From the NCBI GenBank assembly GCA_947630695.1, contig CANRIM010000004.1, positions 36,182 to 100,181 on the forward strand: DNA of 64,000 bases, in the 5' to 3' direction. Made by a program: the position numbers and the translations under genes. Below, one piece after another: positions 28,701 to 37,091 of the stretch. The stretch comes from an uncultured Lachnospiraceae bacterium. Lineage in GTDB: Bacteria; Bacillota; Clostridia; Lachnospirales; Lachnospiraceae. The notes under the pieces were generated by a model, which was not told the DNA's origin, ran no database searches, and was given only the letters and a program-made list of their open reading frames with translations. Position 1 is the first letter of the stretch, and every line of letters starts with the position of its first letter.

Positions 28701-28831
28701 TATATGCATGGAACAGAGTATTTATGCAGAACCAGAATCCGAGAGACTCGCTGGAAGAAGCGGTCAAGGATATCAATAAAGAGATAAGAACGAAGCATGA
28801 AGAATACGGCTTCGTATATCCGGAAGATTAG
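25739..28831 (+). CDS. Very large ABC solute-binding protein with two CBM-like N-terminal domains
   Basis: Secreted protein of 1030 residues. A signal peptide (1-26, ending TWA) has no lipobox, so membrane attachment is unexplained. A very acidic linker (27-65) follows. Two related beta-sandwich, carbohydrate-module-like domains lie at about 90-275 and 295-440; both contain an IDGE-V/I-PF turn and a late AGEHTVRI or EGPHTITM strand. A helical spacer (460-590) leads to a family 1 extracellular solute-binding domain (about 600-1030, with INVNILPSGQ and GVYALPETMDFKCIMYRKD). Family 1 proteins usually have about 400-550 residues. It sits four bases after the dehydrogenase gene and before two permease genes. 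The likely ligand is a large pectic oligosaccharide. Confidence 0.85.
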   Translation: MRPKKLLALLLCLCLVMTSFTMTWADEDTDETDAYSSEETADDADDEDDEDADEDSGAAEEAEATPVPQDSGTILNIEDNTSTWSDDTVKYADLLKEYEENGYTSPGDDIRIDMPIKEAYGEQALQIEKKEGVDAVDFDEDLEYVEWKINVDQGGLYELYLNYYNVIRYGMQIQRRIMIDGEVPFDEVNNVYLYRYYEEDGEVKENAIHDEVWPKNIEKELWQVSGVYDYEGYYETPLLFYLSAGEHTVRIQNVAEEIYLGDAYFIGQKTYPQYRTVKAGYPGSGKNVVPDADPIYLEAENTTWRNDQTIRRDSTTDPAASPTSPVNRLLNIMGGSRWSSGNQSITWTFDVEKAGLYNINMRTLQSFSTGMPSYRQIAIDGEIPFKELVMYQFDYHENWHAATLGDEENGAYDFYFTEGPHTITMTVKSGSLRDVINDSNAIISKISDTYLKITKVTGTSPDTNYEYNLYRSMPELVGIFREIGDSLTACAEILKASTNFTTDMESSYRQIASTMYSFSDDPDLVISNLNELEDAQTNLGQYMMDMGEMPLSFDYFEISPSGSDFSVKTSKFGQKLWYAVRNFLSSFTKQYDAVGSIYGDEGYDSVIEVWLARGTEWGEVLKELIDESFTSETNIGVNVNILPSGQLDAGNVSALMLSITSGVAPDIALGISGAEPCEFAFRDAVVDLTQFDDFDEYYEKNFYDTCKVSATYNHDGHDGVYALPETMDFKCIMYRKDIFQTLGLEVPRTWEDLFQTTLPVLYENQMSFSFPVDTTAASNTPSSLVGMTMFLIQKGGHYYTEDGMYSGLDTPEAYEAFKQWTELYTSHGLDAESSFFTRFRAGSLPIGTATYATYMQVLTQAPDLYGRWALAPMIGTATGETDENGEPVIDNRVGGMVTTTCTIMEQSEEKEAAWEFLKWYMSEETQIKFGREIEATMGVAARWATANKNAFNALPWDETDIGIIKDMMAKAEEQEVILGGYFTTRHLVYAWNRVFMQNQNPRDSLEEAVKDINKEIRTKHEEYGFVYPED

Positions 28832-28844
28832 GAAGGAGGAAGTT

Positions 28845-29798
28845 ATGAGTGATAAGGCATTGGCAAAAAAAGCAGTGAAAAATGATCCTCTTCACAAGCC
28901 GGTTGAAACGAAAGCCCAGCATCTGTGGCATGTCAATAAAACCGGTTGGGGCTTCCTGCTGCCGTTCTTTGTACTGTTTATGACATTTACCATTGTACCG
29001 GTATTTGTTGCCATGGCTCTGAGCTTTACCGATTACAACATGCTGCAGACGCCGCACTTCACCGGTATCACAAACTACATGCTGCTGATCCTGGAAGATG
29101 ACGTATTCATCACCGCGATTGAAAACACGCTGGTATTCTCCTGTATCATCGGTCCTGTAGGTTACATCATGTCGTTCCTGATGGCTTGGTTCATCAGTCT
29201 CTGTAAGAGAGGCCGTGGTGCTCTGGCACTTGCATTCTATGCGCCTTCCCTTACGTCAGGTACGGCGATGTCAGTTATCTGGATGGTTATCTTCTCCGGT
29301 GACCGTACCGGATATCTGAACCACTTTCTGCTGCGGATCGGTCTGATCAATGACCCGATCCTCTGGACAAAGGATACAACATACATTTTGCCGATCATCG
29401 TAATCATTTCTGCATGGATGAGTATGGGCAACGGTTTCCTTGTATTCCTTGCCGGTTTGCAGAACATTGACCCTGAGCTTTATGAAGCAGGTAAGGTAGA
29501 CGGTATTCGAAGTCCTGCGCAGCAGCTCTGGTACATCACGCTTCCGCTGATGAAACCCCAGCTGCTGTTCGGTGCCATCAACTCCATCGTAAGTTCCCTT
29601 GCGGTATTCGATGTAGCGACGGCGGTAGCCGGCTTCCCGAGCCCTAACTATTGTGCTCATACGATTGTTGCGCATCTGTACGACTACGCATTTACAAGAT
29701 TCCAGATGGGTTACGCTTCGGCGATCGCCATGTTCCTGTTCCTGCTGTCGTTTACACTGAGCCAGATTTGTATGAGAATCTTCAGGTCAGATGATTAA
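28845..29798 (+). CDS. Sugar ABC transporter permease (MalF-like), pair 1
   Basis: Inner-membrane permease of about 317 residues, binding-protein-dependent transport family. A charged N-terminus is followed by six hydrophobic segments; the first is at about 38-60 (GWGFLLPFFVLFMTF). The EAA loop that contacts the ATPase reads LYEAGKVDGIRSPAQQLWYI with TLPLMKP after it. ATG 28845 is used, with AGGAAGGAGG nine bases ahead; an upstream in-frame ATG at 28797 lies within the previous gene and has no RBS. It pairs with the next gene and presumably with the large solute-binding protein. No ATPase gene is in the operon, so a shared MsmX-type ATPase is expected elsewhere. Confidence 0.9.
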   Translation: MSDKALAKKAVKNDPLHKPVETKAQHLWHVNKTGWGFLLPFFVLFMTFTIVPVFVAMALSFTDYNMLQTPHFTGITNYMLLILEDDVFITAIENTLVFSCIIGPVGYIMSFLMAWFISLCKRGRGALALAFYAPSLTSGTAMSVIWMVIFSGDRTGYLNHFLLRIGLINDPILWTKDTTYILPIIVIISAWMSMGNGFLVFLAGLQNIDPELYEAGKVDGIRSPAQQLWYITLPLMKPQLLFGAINSIVSSLAVFDVATAVAGFPSPNYCAHTIVAHLYDYAFTRFQMGYASAIAMFLFLLSFTLSQICMRIFRSDD

Positions 29799-29815
29799 AG
29801 GAGGGGAGGAAAAAG

Positions 29816-30727
29816 ATGTTAAAGAAAATGATTGCCAGTATGAAGTATAAAAGAGAAATCCAGCAATCGGGCGTTCGTGTAAGAAAGCCGTTTAAGATTT
29901 CCAAACTTCTTTTGTACATCATCGTTGCGGCATTACTTGTATTCACAGCCTTCCCTATGGTGGCAATGATCTGCCGTGCATTCATGCCACTGGAAGAACT
30001 GTATCATTATCCTCCGTATATTTTTGTAAGGAAACCTACGTTCCAGAACTTCATCGAACTGTTCACATCCCTGAACGCTTCGACGGTTCCCTTTACAAGA
30101 TATATTTTCAACTCATTGTGGGTAACGATTGTAGCGGTTGTAACCTCAATTGTTATCTGCTGTATGGGTGCTTACGGTATGGTTAAGCATAAACCGATGG
30201 GTGCGGAAGCGGTGTTCACCATCGTTATTGCGGCACTCGGTTTCTCCGGCCACGTAACAAAGATCCCCAACTACATGATCGTCAGCGGACTGGGCCTCAT
30301 CGATACCTACGCCGCTTTGATCGTGCCCAGTATGGCGACAGCGTATAACTTCTTCCTTGTTAAGCAGTTCTGTGAACAGCTTCCGGATTCCCTTCTGGAA
30401 GCGGCGCGAATTGACGGCGCAAAGGAATTCCGGATTTTCTGGATCATCGTTATGCCGCTGTTAAAGCCCGCATGGAGTACACTGGCTGTATTCTCCTTCG
30501 TATCCAACTGGAATGACTCCTTCTCACCGTTGGTATACATCCACAAAGATGCGATGAAGACACTGCCTCTGGCACTGCAGACCATGTCCGGCGGCGCGGG
30601 TGTTGTATCCCGTTCCGGTACGGTCGGCGCGGCTACGTTGCTTACGACGGCGCCTACGATTATCGTATATATGGTTATGAAGGGCCGCGTCATGCAGACC
30701 ATGACATATTCAGGAATCAAGAGTTAA
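29816..30727 (+). CDS. Carbohydrate ABC transporter permease (MalG-like), pair 1
   Basis: Partner permease of 303 residues. An N-terminal basic segment is followed by helix one (34-58) and five further helices. The EAA loop is LLEAARIDGAKEFRIFWIIV with MPLLKP after it. It sits 17 bases after the MalF-like gene, with RBS AAAGGAGGGGAGG upstream of ATG 29816. The conserved VSNWNDSFSPLVYI near 236 is usual in MalG homologues of oligosaccharide importers. Confidence 0.9.
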   Translation: MLKKMIASMKYKREIQQSGVRVRKPFKISKLLLYIIVAALLVFTAFPMVAMICRAFMPLEELYHYPPYIFVRKPTFQNFIELFTSLNASTVPFTRYIFNSLWVTIVAVVTSIVICCMGAYGMVKHKPMGAEAVFTIVIAALGFSGHVTKIPNYMIVSGLGLIDTYAALIVPSMATAYNFFLVKQFCEQLPDSLLEAARIDGAKEFRIFWIIVMPLLKPAWSTLAVFSFVSNWNDSFSPLVYIHKDAMKTLPLALQTMSGGAGVVSRSGTVGAATLLTTAPTIIVYMVMKGRVMQTMTYSGIKS

Positions 30728-30739
30728 GGAGAGAAAAAG

Positions 30740-32197
30740 ATGAAAAGAATGAAAAGCGTCATAAGTCTGTTTTTGGCATCTCTGATTGTACTCCTTAGTT
30801 GTTCCAATATTGTTATGGCGGATACCACCAATTTCATTTTGGACACCGACGGCGAAATGATTCAGATTCCCGAAACCTATACGGTTGTCGGCTCCATAAA
30901 GAACTTAGGGGAGTATAATACACTGACAAATGCCGAGGACTTATATTACTGCGACGGTTATCTGTATGTGGCAGATACCGCAAACAACCGCGTATTAAAA
31001 ATGACCAAAAGCGGTGAAGTTGTGATGGAATTGAATTCCTTCGTTATTGAAGGCGAAGAATATTCCCTGACTTCTCCGAAGGGTATCTGGGTATCGGAAG
31101 ACACCGGAGAAATCCGTGTGGCGGATACCGGAAACCTGCGTATTGTGTGCTTCAACAAAGACGGCAAGGCCATTGCGATCTACGGCAAGCCGGATTCCGA
31201 ACTTCTGCAGGACGACAAATTTACATTTGACGTTGAGAAGGTCTGCGTCAACAACATGGGTTACATGTTTGCATTAAAAGGCGCGAACCTGATGAAGTTA
31301 AGTTCCCAAAACGAATTTCTTGGATACATCGGTGCTGTTCAGGTCGGTTTTGATCTGAAGCGTATGCTGATCAGAACATTTGGTACCAAGAAGCAAAGAG
31401 AAGCGACAGAAAAACTGGAGCCGACATCTTACAACAACTTCACCCTGGGCGCCGACGGCAACATCTACGGCGTACTTGCGGAAGGCACAAGCGGACAGAT
31501 CAGACGGCTGAATTCCGTAGGTAACAATACCTATCCGGAACTGTCCTACGGCTTCACCTGGATTGATCCGGATACTTATCTGCCGACAGAACCCGCGTTC
31601 AATGATATCGCGGTGGATGCGGACGGTATTGTTTCCGTTATCGACCAGAATACCGGTCTGATTTATCAGTACGATACAGAAGGAAACCTGCTGACCACCT
31701 TCGGCGGCATCGGTTCCCGTGAAGGCACTTTCACCTCTCCCTGCAGTATGGTTGTAGATGAGGACGGAAAGCTGTATGTACTGGATTACTCCGCAAACAG
31801 CATCCAGATTTTTGCACCGACCAACTTTATCGAGCTGGTACACCAGGCCATCATCCTGCAGGCCGGCGGCTACTATGAAGAAGCCAAGGAATACTGGAAC
31901 GACGTTCTGGATATCGATGCAAACTATTCGCTTGCACACAAATGTATCGGAAAGATCCTTTACAAAGAGGGCGATTACAAGACCAGTGCAGATCACTACA
32001 AACAGGCAAATGACAAAGAAGGCTATTCCAACAGCTTCGGTGAAAGAAGACACGAATTCTTCAGAGATTTCTTCTTCCTGATCATCGTTGTAATCTTCGT
32101 TCTTGCCTTTGGTGTCGGAAAGCTCTTTGCACTTCTCAAGAAGAAAGCTGATACATGGTCGTTTAATATTGAGATGAGAGGAGATATGGACAGATGA
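30740..32197 (+). CDS. NHL-propeller and TPR protein with C-terminal membrane anchor
   Basis: Exported protein of 485 residues. A signal peptide (1-28, ending VMA) precedes an NHL-type six-bladed propeller (about 45-365). Its repeats include LYYCDGYLYVADTANNRVLKM, IWVSEDTGEIRVADTGN and VVDEDGKLYVLDYSANSIQIF. Two TPR-like helices pairs follow at 366-435 (AGGYYEEAKEYWNDVLDIDANY, GDYKTSADHYKQA). One transmembrane helix (about 444-466) ends in a short basic cytoplasmic tail. The propeller and TPR would therefore face outside. It lies between the two permease pairs and overlaps the YIP1 gene by four bases, so it is probably a structural or sensory part of the importer. No such subunit is known in standard sugar ABC systems. 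Confidence 0.8.
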   Translation: MKRMKSVISLFLASLIVLLSCSNIVMADTTNFILDTDGEMIQIPETYTVVGSIKNLGEYNTLTNAEDLYYCDGYLYVADTANNRVLKMTKSGEVVMELNSFVIEGEEYSLTSPKGIWVSEDTGEIRVADTGNLRIVCFNKDGKAIAIYGKPDSELLQDDKFTFDVEKVCVNNMGYMFALKGANLMKLSSQNEFLGYIGAVQVGFDLKRMLIRTFGTKKQREATEKLEPTSYNNFTLGADGNIYGVLAEGTSGQIRRLNSVGNNTYPELSYGFTWIDPDTYLPTEPAFNDIAVDADGIVSVIDQNTGLIYQYDTEGNLLTTFGGIGSREGTFTSPCSMVVDEDGKLYVLDYSANSIQIFAPTNFIELVHQAIILQAGGYYEEAKEYWNDVLDIDANYSLAHKCIGKILYKEGDYKTSADHYKQANDKEGYSNSFGERRHEFFRDFFFLIIVVIFVLAFGVGKLFALLKKKADTWSFNIEMRGDMDR

Positions 32198-32820
32198 AAG
32201 CTTTAAAACTGGCAGCTATTACTTGTTTCCATCCCATCGTAGGCTTTAATTACATGAAAAAAGACCGTGATTCAGGTAAACGTTACAATTATCTTCCGGT
32301 CGTTGTGATTTTACTTCTGATGGTATTGGTAAAGATCTTCTCCATGTATGTAACCCACTATCCGCTGAACTCTGTGAATGTCAGAAATGCCAACGTCTTC
32401 TCAGAGTGTATGGTAATGGTGGTACCGATTGTAACCTGGGCGGTTGCGTCCTACGCAATCACCACGATCATGGGTGGAGAAGTGCTTTTCAGAGAGTGTC
32501 TGACAGCCTGCTGTTACTCACTGGTACCTTACATAGTCATCAGCATTCCGATGATTGTAATCTCCAACATTCTGGATCAGAATGCAGCGCAGTATTACAA
32601 TGTTATCTTCGGAGCGGCTTTGTTCTATGTATTGCTGCTGTTGTTTATTAACCTGAAAGAAATGAACCATTACACCATTTTCAAAACCATCGGCGTGATC
32701 GTTCTTTCTTTGCTGACAATGATTTTGATCTGGGCCGTGATTGCACTGGTCGGAGCGTTATCCATGCGATTCATCTCCTTCCTGGCAGAAGTGATCCGCG
32801 AGATCAAATATAAGATTTAG
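32194..32820 (+). CDS. YIP1-family membrane protein
   Basis: Integral membrane protein of 208 residues. The N-terminal motif HPIVGFNYMKKDRDSGKRYNY is typical of bacterial YIP1 proteins. Five hydrophobic helices follow, at about 34-54, 72-92, 103-125, 133-152 and 167-195. Bacterial YIP1 proteins have no settled function; the eukaryotic relatives interact with Rab GTPases. The ATGA overlap with the NHL/TPR gene implies coupled translation, which suggests that the two proteins form a complex. Start ATG 32194, RBS GAGAGGAG upstream. Confidence 0.8.
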   Translation: MKALKLAAITCFHPIVGFNYMKKDRDSGKRYNYLPVVVILLLMVLVKIFSMYVTHYPLNSVNVRNANVFSECMVMVVPIVTWAVASYAITTIMGGEVLFRECLTACCYSLVPYIVISIPMIVISNILDQNAAQYYNVIFGAALFYVLLLLFINLKEMNHYTIFKTIGVIVLSLLTMILIWAVIALVGALSMRFISFLAEVIREIKYKI

Positions 32821-32831
32821 GGGGTGCCGAG

Positions 32832-35081
32832 ATGAAGAAAAGAATACTTGCATTAGGACTTACCCTCGCGCTCGCTGCGACGATGCTGGCAGGCTGCGGA
32901 AGTGATTCTTCCGGAAAAGCTGCAGTACCGGAAATCGAGCTGAATGAAAAAAGCGTAACCGATATGAAGCCGGATTTCGATGAAAGCGGTTTTGCAGAGG
33001 TGGCAGATAACGACCGCTTCGAACTGTATGTGCAGGAAGAAGGCGCAGGGATCAAGGTGGTTGACAAGGATACCGGAAAAGAATGGATGTCAAGCGCCAG
33101 TGCTTTTGATTATGCAGAAGACTTTGACAGCGCGGATCCGGTAGAACCGACGGCATACGGTCCGGAAGACCGGCCGAAATATGCGGTCAATAACAAATGG
33201 CAGCAGAAACTCAACTCCATATTTGAAATTTTCTATACAAACAGAGTTAACGGTTATGGTGCGGTCATCAACCTCTCGTTGCTGGAGATGGATTATACGG
33301 TAGAATACAAGCAGATTGAAAACGGCGTGAGAGTGCTTTACGATCTGCAGAATGCCTCCGTTAAGCTGGCACTGGATTTCTCCCTTAGCGACAGAGGTCT
33401 GGTGGTAGAAGTTCCGCAGGAATGCATTGAAGAAAACGGCGATTATGATATTACCTCACTGAAGATCATGCCGTACTTCGCAGATGCGCTGGATTCCAAC
33501 AACGGATACTATTTCTATCCGGATGGCAGCGGTGCCATCATGGAATTCAAGGATTCCTCACATTATCTGGAAACCGAACTTGCACTGACGGTTTACGGCG
33601 ATATTCTCAAATACAAAAACATGCTGAGTGTTTTTGATGAGGAAGATCCTTCCGTAACCCTTCCGGTTTTCGGTGCCAACATCAATGACAACGGCTTTGT
33701 CGGTATCATTGAAGAAGGCGAAGAAGTGGCCAAGATCAAGGTTAACCCCACCAACTCGGTTATTCCGACCAATGCGCTGTATCCGGAGTTCCAGTTCAGA
33801 AGGTCCTTCAGTGATGCACGTATCGCAGGAAGCGGCGTTATGACCTTTGACCAGAAGATCATCGAAAGCCAGAGAAAAATCGAGTACATTTTCCTGGATG
33901 AAGGAAAATCCACCTATTCCGATATGGCCGTGGCTTACAGAGACTATCTGATGAATGACTGCGGCGTAACGGAAAAAGCAGAGACCGGGGCGATTCCGCT
34001 TTCACTGGATCTGTTTATGGGTATTTATGAAGAAGGCATGCTCTTTGATACCTTCAAGACCGTAACGACGTTTGACCAGTCCCAGACGATTTTGAAAGCC
34101 TTAAAAGACGAAGGTGTGGACGATATTCAGCTGCAGCTGAAGGGCTGGACACACAGCGGCTATTTCAGAGATCCGGAAATGTTCCCGCCTAACGGTAAGT
34201 TCGGCGGCAAGAGCGGACTGAAGAAGCTGTCTTCGTATGCGGAAGAAAACGGCGTACAGCTTTCCCTGGAAACCAACCTGCTGGAAGCCAGTGCCAAGGC
34301 GGGCGGCTACAGTGAAAGAAAAGACGTGGTCTATCTTGGAAACAAGACGATCTTCACAAACGGCCCGACATTCATCATGTCTCCGAGCACAGCCCGGAAG
34401 AACGCGGATGACTTCCTGGAAGAAGCAGCCAAGTATGATATTGACGGCGTTTCCTACTATGCACTGGGCGAGTATGTACCGTACAATTACAATGCGGATG
34501 ATTACATCACCCAGGGACAGGCAGCCGATATCTGGCAGGATATCTTCCAGACCACCAAGGACAAAGATCTGTTTGTTTCGGTACAGGGCGGCAACAGCTA
34601 TGTACTTCCCTATGCGGATAAGATCACGGATCTGACCTATAAGGATTCCGGTTATCTGCTGACCACAAAGAGCGTACCGTTCTATCAGATCGCCGTTCAT
34701 GGTCTGACAGAGTATACGGGGCAGGCCGCCAACTTAAGCAGTGACCTGGAGAAGGAAAAACTGAAATGGGTTGAATTCGGCTATATTCCGTATTTCGAAC
34801 TGACCTACAGCGGATCGGAAGATCTGATGTACACCGATTACGCTGAACTGTTCTCTTCCGAATACAAGAGCTGGATCGACGAAGCCTCTGAGATCTACAA
34901 GGAATTCAATGAAAACCTGAAGGATGTCTGGACTGCGCTGATCACCTCCCATGAGGAAGTGAAGACAGATGTATTTAAGGTTACTTATGACAATGGCAAA
35001 GTGGTCTATGTAAACTACAATGATGAAGATGTTGTTGTCGATGGCGTTACAGTCAATGCAATGGATTATGTTGTAAAGTGA
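32832..35081 (+). CDS. DUF5696 lipoprotein, glycosidase-like
   Basis: Surface lipoprotein of 749 residues. The signal peptide ends in the lipobox LAGC (Cys21). An N-terminal beta-rich domain (about 50-360, with RFELYVQEEGAGIKVVDKD and YYFYPDGSGAIMEF) is followed by a region that reads like a TIM barrel (about 370-700), including DDIQLQLKGWTHSG, YAEENGVQLSLETN and YDIDGVSYYALG. A short beta tail (720-749) ends the protein. NCBI-type naming would be DUF5696. The arrangement recalls GH101-like or related clan enzymes, but no catalytic acid pair can be assigned by eye. It occupies the place of a solute-binding protein in front of the second permease pair. Enzyme or binding role is unresolved. Confidence 0.78.
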   Translation: MKKRILALGLTLALAATMLAGCGSDSSGKAAVPEIELNEKSVTDMKPDFDESGFAEVADNDRFELYVQEEGAGIKVVDKDTGKEWMSSASAFDYAEDFDSADPVEPTAYGPEDRPKYAVNNKWQQKLNSIFEIFYTNRVNGYGAVINLSLLEMDYTVEYKQIENGVRVLYDLQNASVKLALDFSLSDRGLVVEVPQECIEENGDYDITSLKIMPYFADALDSNNGYYFYPDGSGAIMEFKDSSHYLETELALTVYGDILKYKNMLSVFDEEDPSVTLPVFGANINDNGFVGIIEEGEEVAKIKVNPTNSVIPTNALYPEFQFRRSFSDARIAGSGVMTFDQKIIESQRKIEYIFLDEGKSTYSDMAVAYRDYLMNDCGVTEKAETGAIPLSLDLFMGIYEEGMLFDTFKTVTTFDQSQTILKALKDEGVDDIQLQLKGWTHSGYFRDPEMFPPNGKFGGKSGLKKLSSYAEENGVQLSLETNLLEASAKAGGYSERKDVVYLGNKTIFTNGPTFIMSPSTARKNADDFLEEAAKYDIDGVSYYALGEYVPYNYNADDYITQGQAADIWQDIFQTTKDKDLFVSVQGGNSYVLPYADKITDLTYKDSGYLLTTKSVPFYQIAVHGLTEYTGQAANLSSDLEKEKLKWVEFGYIPYFELTYSGSEDLMYTDYAELFSSEYKSWIDEASEIYKEFNENLKDVWTALITSHEEVKTDVFKVTYDNGKVVYVNYNDEDVVVDGVTVNAMDYVVK

Positions 35082-35090
35082 GGTTAGATT

Positions 35091-35981
35091 ATGTCAGACA
35101 AGAGTAAGAAAAAAGAGAAAAAACCGATGGCAATGAAGACCCGCAGAAGCATTGAAGGATTTATATTTGTTTTGCCGTGGCTGATCGGCGCAGCATTGTT
35201 CTTCGTATATCCACTGTTCCAGTCAATCAGATACAGTTTCAGTGAAATGGATTCCCTGGCCGGAACAAAAATGCATTGGGTTGGACTTGCAAACTACTCA
35301 TACCTGTTTAACAGAAGTACCACATATATCCCCAAATTCCTGGCGCAGATCAAAAATACCGTAATCAATACGCCGATTACCCTGGTATTCTCTCTCATTA
35401 TTGCGATGCTGGTCAACCGGGATATGAAGGGAAAAGGAGCATTCAGAACCATCTTCTTCATCCCCGTACTTCTGGGTACAGGTTTCATCATGGAATCACT
35501 CCTCGGCGTTGGCGTGGGCGAGGTTGTTACAAACTCCTCAGACTCCATGCTCACCAGCATATTGATGCAGTCGATCGGCGGAACATTTGCGACCTACGTT
35601 ACGGAGTTCTTAAGCAGAATCACCATTATCCTTTGGAAATCCGGCGTACAGATCATTCTGTTCCTGGCAGGTCTGCAGGGTATTTCCTCATCACTGTATG
35701 AGGCCTCCCGTGTAGACGGCGCCACCGAGTGGGAGAACTTCTGGAAGATTACCCTTCCGCTGATTTCCCCCATCATCCTCCTGAATATCATTTATACGAT
35801 GATTGATTCCTTCACAGATTCTTCGAACGAGCTGATGGCAGACATCGAAAAGAGCGTTGAAACCGGTACACTGTGCCGTGGCGCGGCAATGGGCTGGCTG
35901 TACTTCGCATTCACCTTTGTCATCTGTCTGCTGGCAATCCTCGTGATGAAGAAGCTTACATTCAATCAGGGAGAGAGGTGA
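35091..35981 (+). CDS. Sugar ABC transporter permease (MalF/LplB-like), pair 2
   Basis: Permease of 296 residues with a lysine-rich N-terminus and six helices; the first is at about 25-45. The EAA loop is SLYEASRVDGATEWENFWKI with TLPLISP after it. It sits nine bases after the DUF5696 gene and six before its partner permease. This second pair in one operon with a single recognisable solute-binding protein is unusual. The pair may serve the same importer in a second form, or take its substrate from the DUF5696 lipoprotein. Confidence 0.9.
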   Translation: MSDKSKKKEKKPMAMKTRRSIEGFIFVLPWLIGAALFFVYPLFQSIRYSFSEMDSLAGTKMHWVGLANYSYLFNRSTTYIPKFLAQIKNTVINTPITLVFSLIIAMLVNRDMKGKGAFRTIFFIPVLLGTGFIMESLLGVGVGEVVTNSSDSMLTSILMQSIGGTFATYVTEFLSRITIILWKSGVQIILFLAGLQGISSSLYEASRVDGATEWENFWKITLPLISPIILLNIIYTMIDSFTDSSNELMADIEKSVETGTLCRGAAMGWLYFAFTFVICLLAILVMKKLTFNQGER

Positions 35982-35987
35982 TAAGGG

Positions 35988-37022
35988 ATGGCGAAAAATA
36001 TTGCAAAAGAATATATGGAAAACAGAGCGGAAAAGCGCAATGAGAAACGTATCAACAAACAGATGGAGAAGGAAGCCAGGAAACAGCTTCGCGCCATGAT
36101 CCCCTTAAAGGATCGTATTACCAAGAAGCTGGTGAAAAAGGTCATCATCGCGATTCTGATCTATCTGGTACTGTTCGATCTGGCGTTTGTATTCCTGTAT
36201 CCCTTTATCACCATGATCATTGATTCAGTCAAATCCGAAGCGGATTTGCTGAATTCAACGGTAAAATGGATACCTTCCGGTATTGAATGGTCGAACTACA
36301 AGGTTGCCTTTGAAGGACTGCAGTATTCCAAATATATCTGGAACTCGGTATTTGTTACCGCAGTGGCGACTATCGGACACGCGTTCGTATGTTCCTTCAT
36401 CGGATACGGTCTTGCCAGATATAAATTCCCCGGCAAGAACCTGATTTTCGTCGGCGTTGTCCTTTCGATGCTGGTTCCGACACAGGTACTGATTTTCCCG
36501 CTGTACCAGACCTATGGTCAGTGGCACTGGCTGGATTCCTTCCTGCCGCTGTTGGTGCCTTGTTTCGTAGGATTCGGTTTGAGAGGCGGTTTCTACATCT
36601 TCCTGTTCCGACAGTTCTTCCTGGGACTGCCCTGGGAAATGGAAGAAGCAGCCAGGATCGACGGCTGCGGCTGCTTCAAAACCTTCTTCAGAATCATGCG
36701 TCCTATGGCACGTTCTTCCATCCTTGTATGTACGGTGCTTTCCATCGTATGGCACTGGAATGATTACTTCGAGCCGAACATTTATCTGAATCAGAGTCCG
36801 GAGCTGCTGCTTCTGCCGGCACGTCTTCCGAGTATGTACGAGCAGCTGAATGTTATTTCCAGTGAGGCGGAGAATATCGAACTCGCCAGTGACGTTATTA
36901 TCAATCAGGCCATTTGTATGGCTTCCACCTTTATTGTTATCCTGCCGCTGCTGATTGCGTACATGTTTGTACAGAAGCAGTTCATGGAAGGTGTAGAGCG
37001 TTCGGGTCTGACCGGTATGTAA
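35988..37022 (+). CDS. Carbohydrate ABC transporter permease (MalG-like), pair 2
   Basis: Permease of 344 residues. A longer than usual charged, probably helical cytoplasmic N-terminus (1-50) precedes six helices. The EAA loop reads EMEEAARIDGCGCFKTFFRI with MRPMARS after it; the adjacent cysteines are unusual. The WHWNDYFEPNIYL motif near 260 matches MalG relatives. It is the last gene of the transport operon: a 124-base gap with a hairpin separates it from the glycoside hydrolase genes. Confidence 0.9.
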   Translation: MAKNIAKEYMENRAEKRNEKRINKQMEKEARKQLRAMIPLKDRITKKLVKKVIIAILIYLVLFDLAFVFLYPFITMIIDSVKSEADLLNSTVKWIPSGIEWSNYKVAFEGLQYSKYIWNSVFVTAVATIGHAFVCSFIGYGLARYKFPGKNLIFVGVVLSMLVPTQVLIFPLYQTYGQWHWLDSFLPLLVPCFVGFGLRGGFYIFLFRQFFLGLPWEMEEAARIDGCGCFKTFFRIMRPMARSSILVCTVLSIVWHWNDYFEPNIYLNQSPELLLLPARLPSMYEQLNVISSEAENIELASDVIINQAICMASTFIVILPLLIAYMFVQKQFMEGVERSGLTGM

Positions 37023-37091
37023 TTTGTATCAGCGTTTGAGTGAATGCGTGAAAAGGCGGTTCATTCATCAGAAAATTACATAAATCCATAA

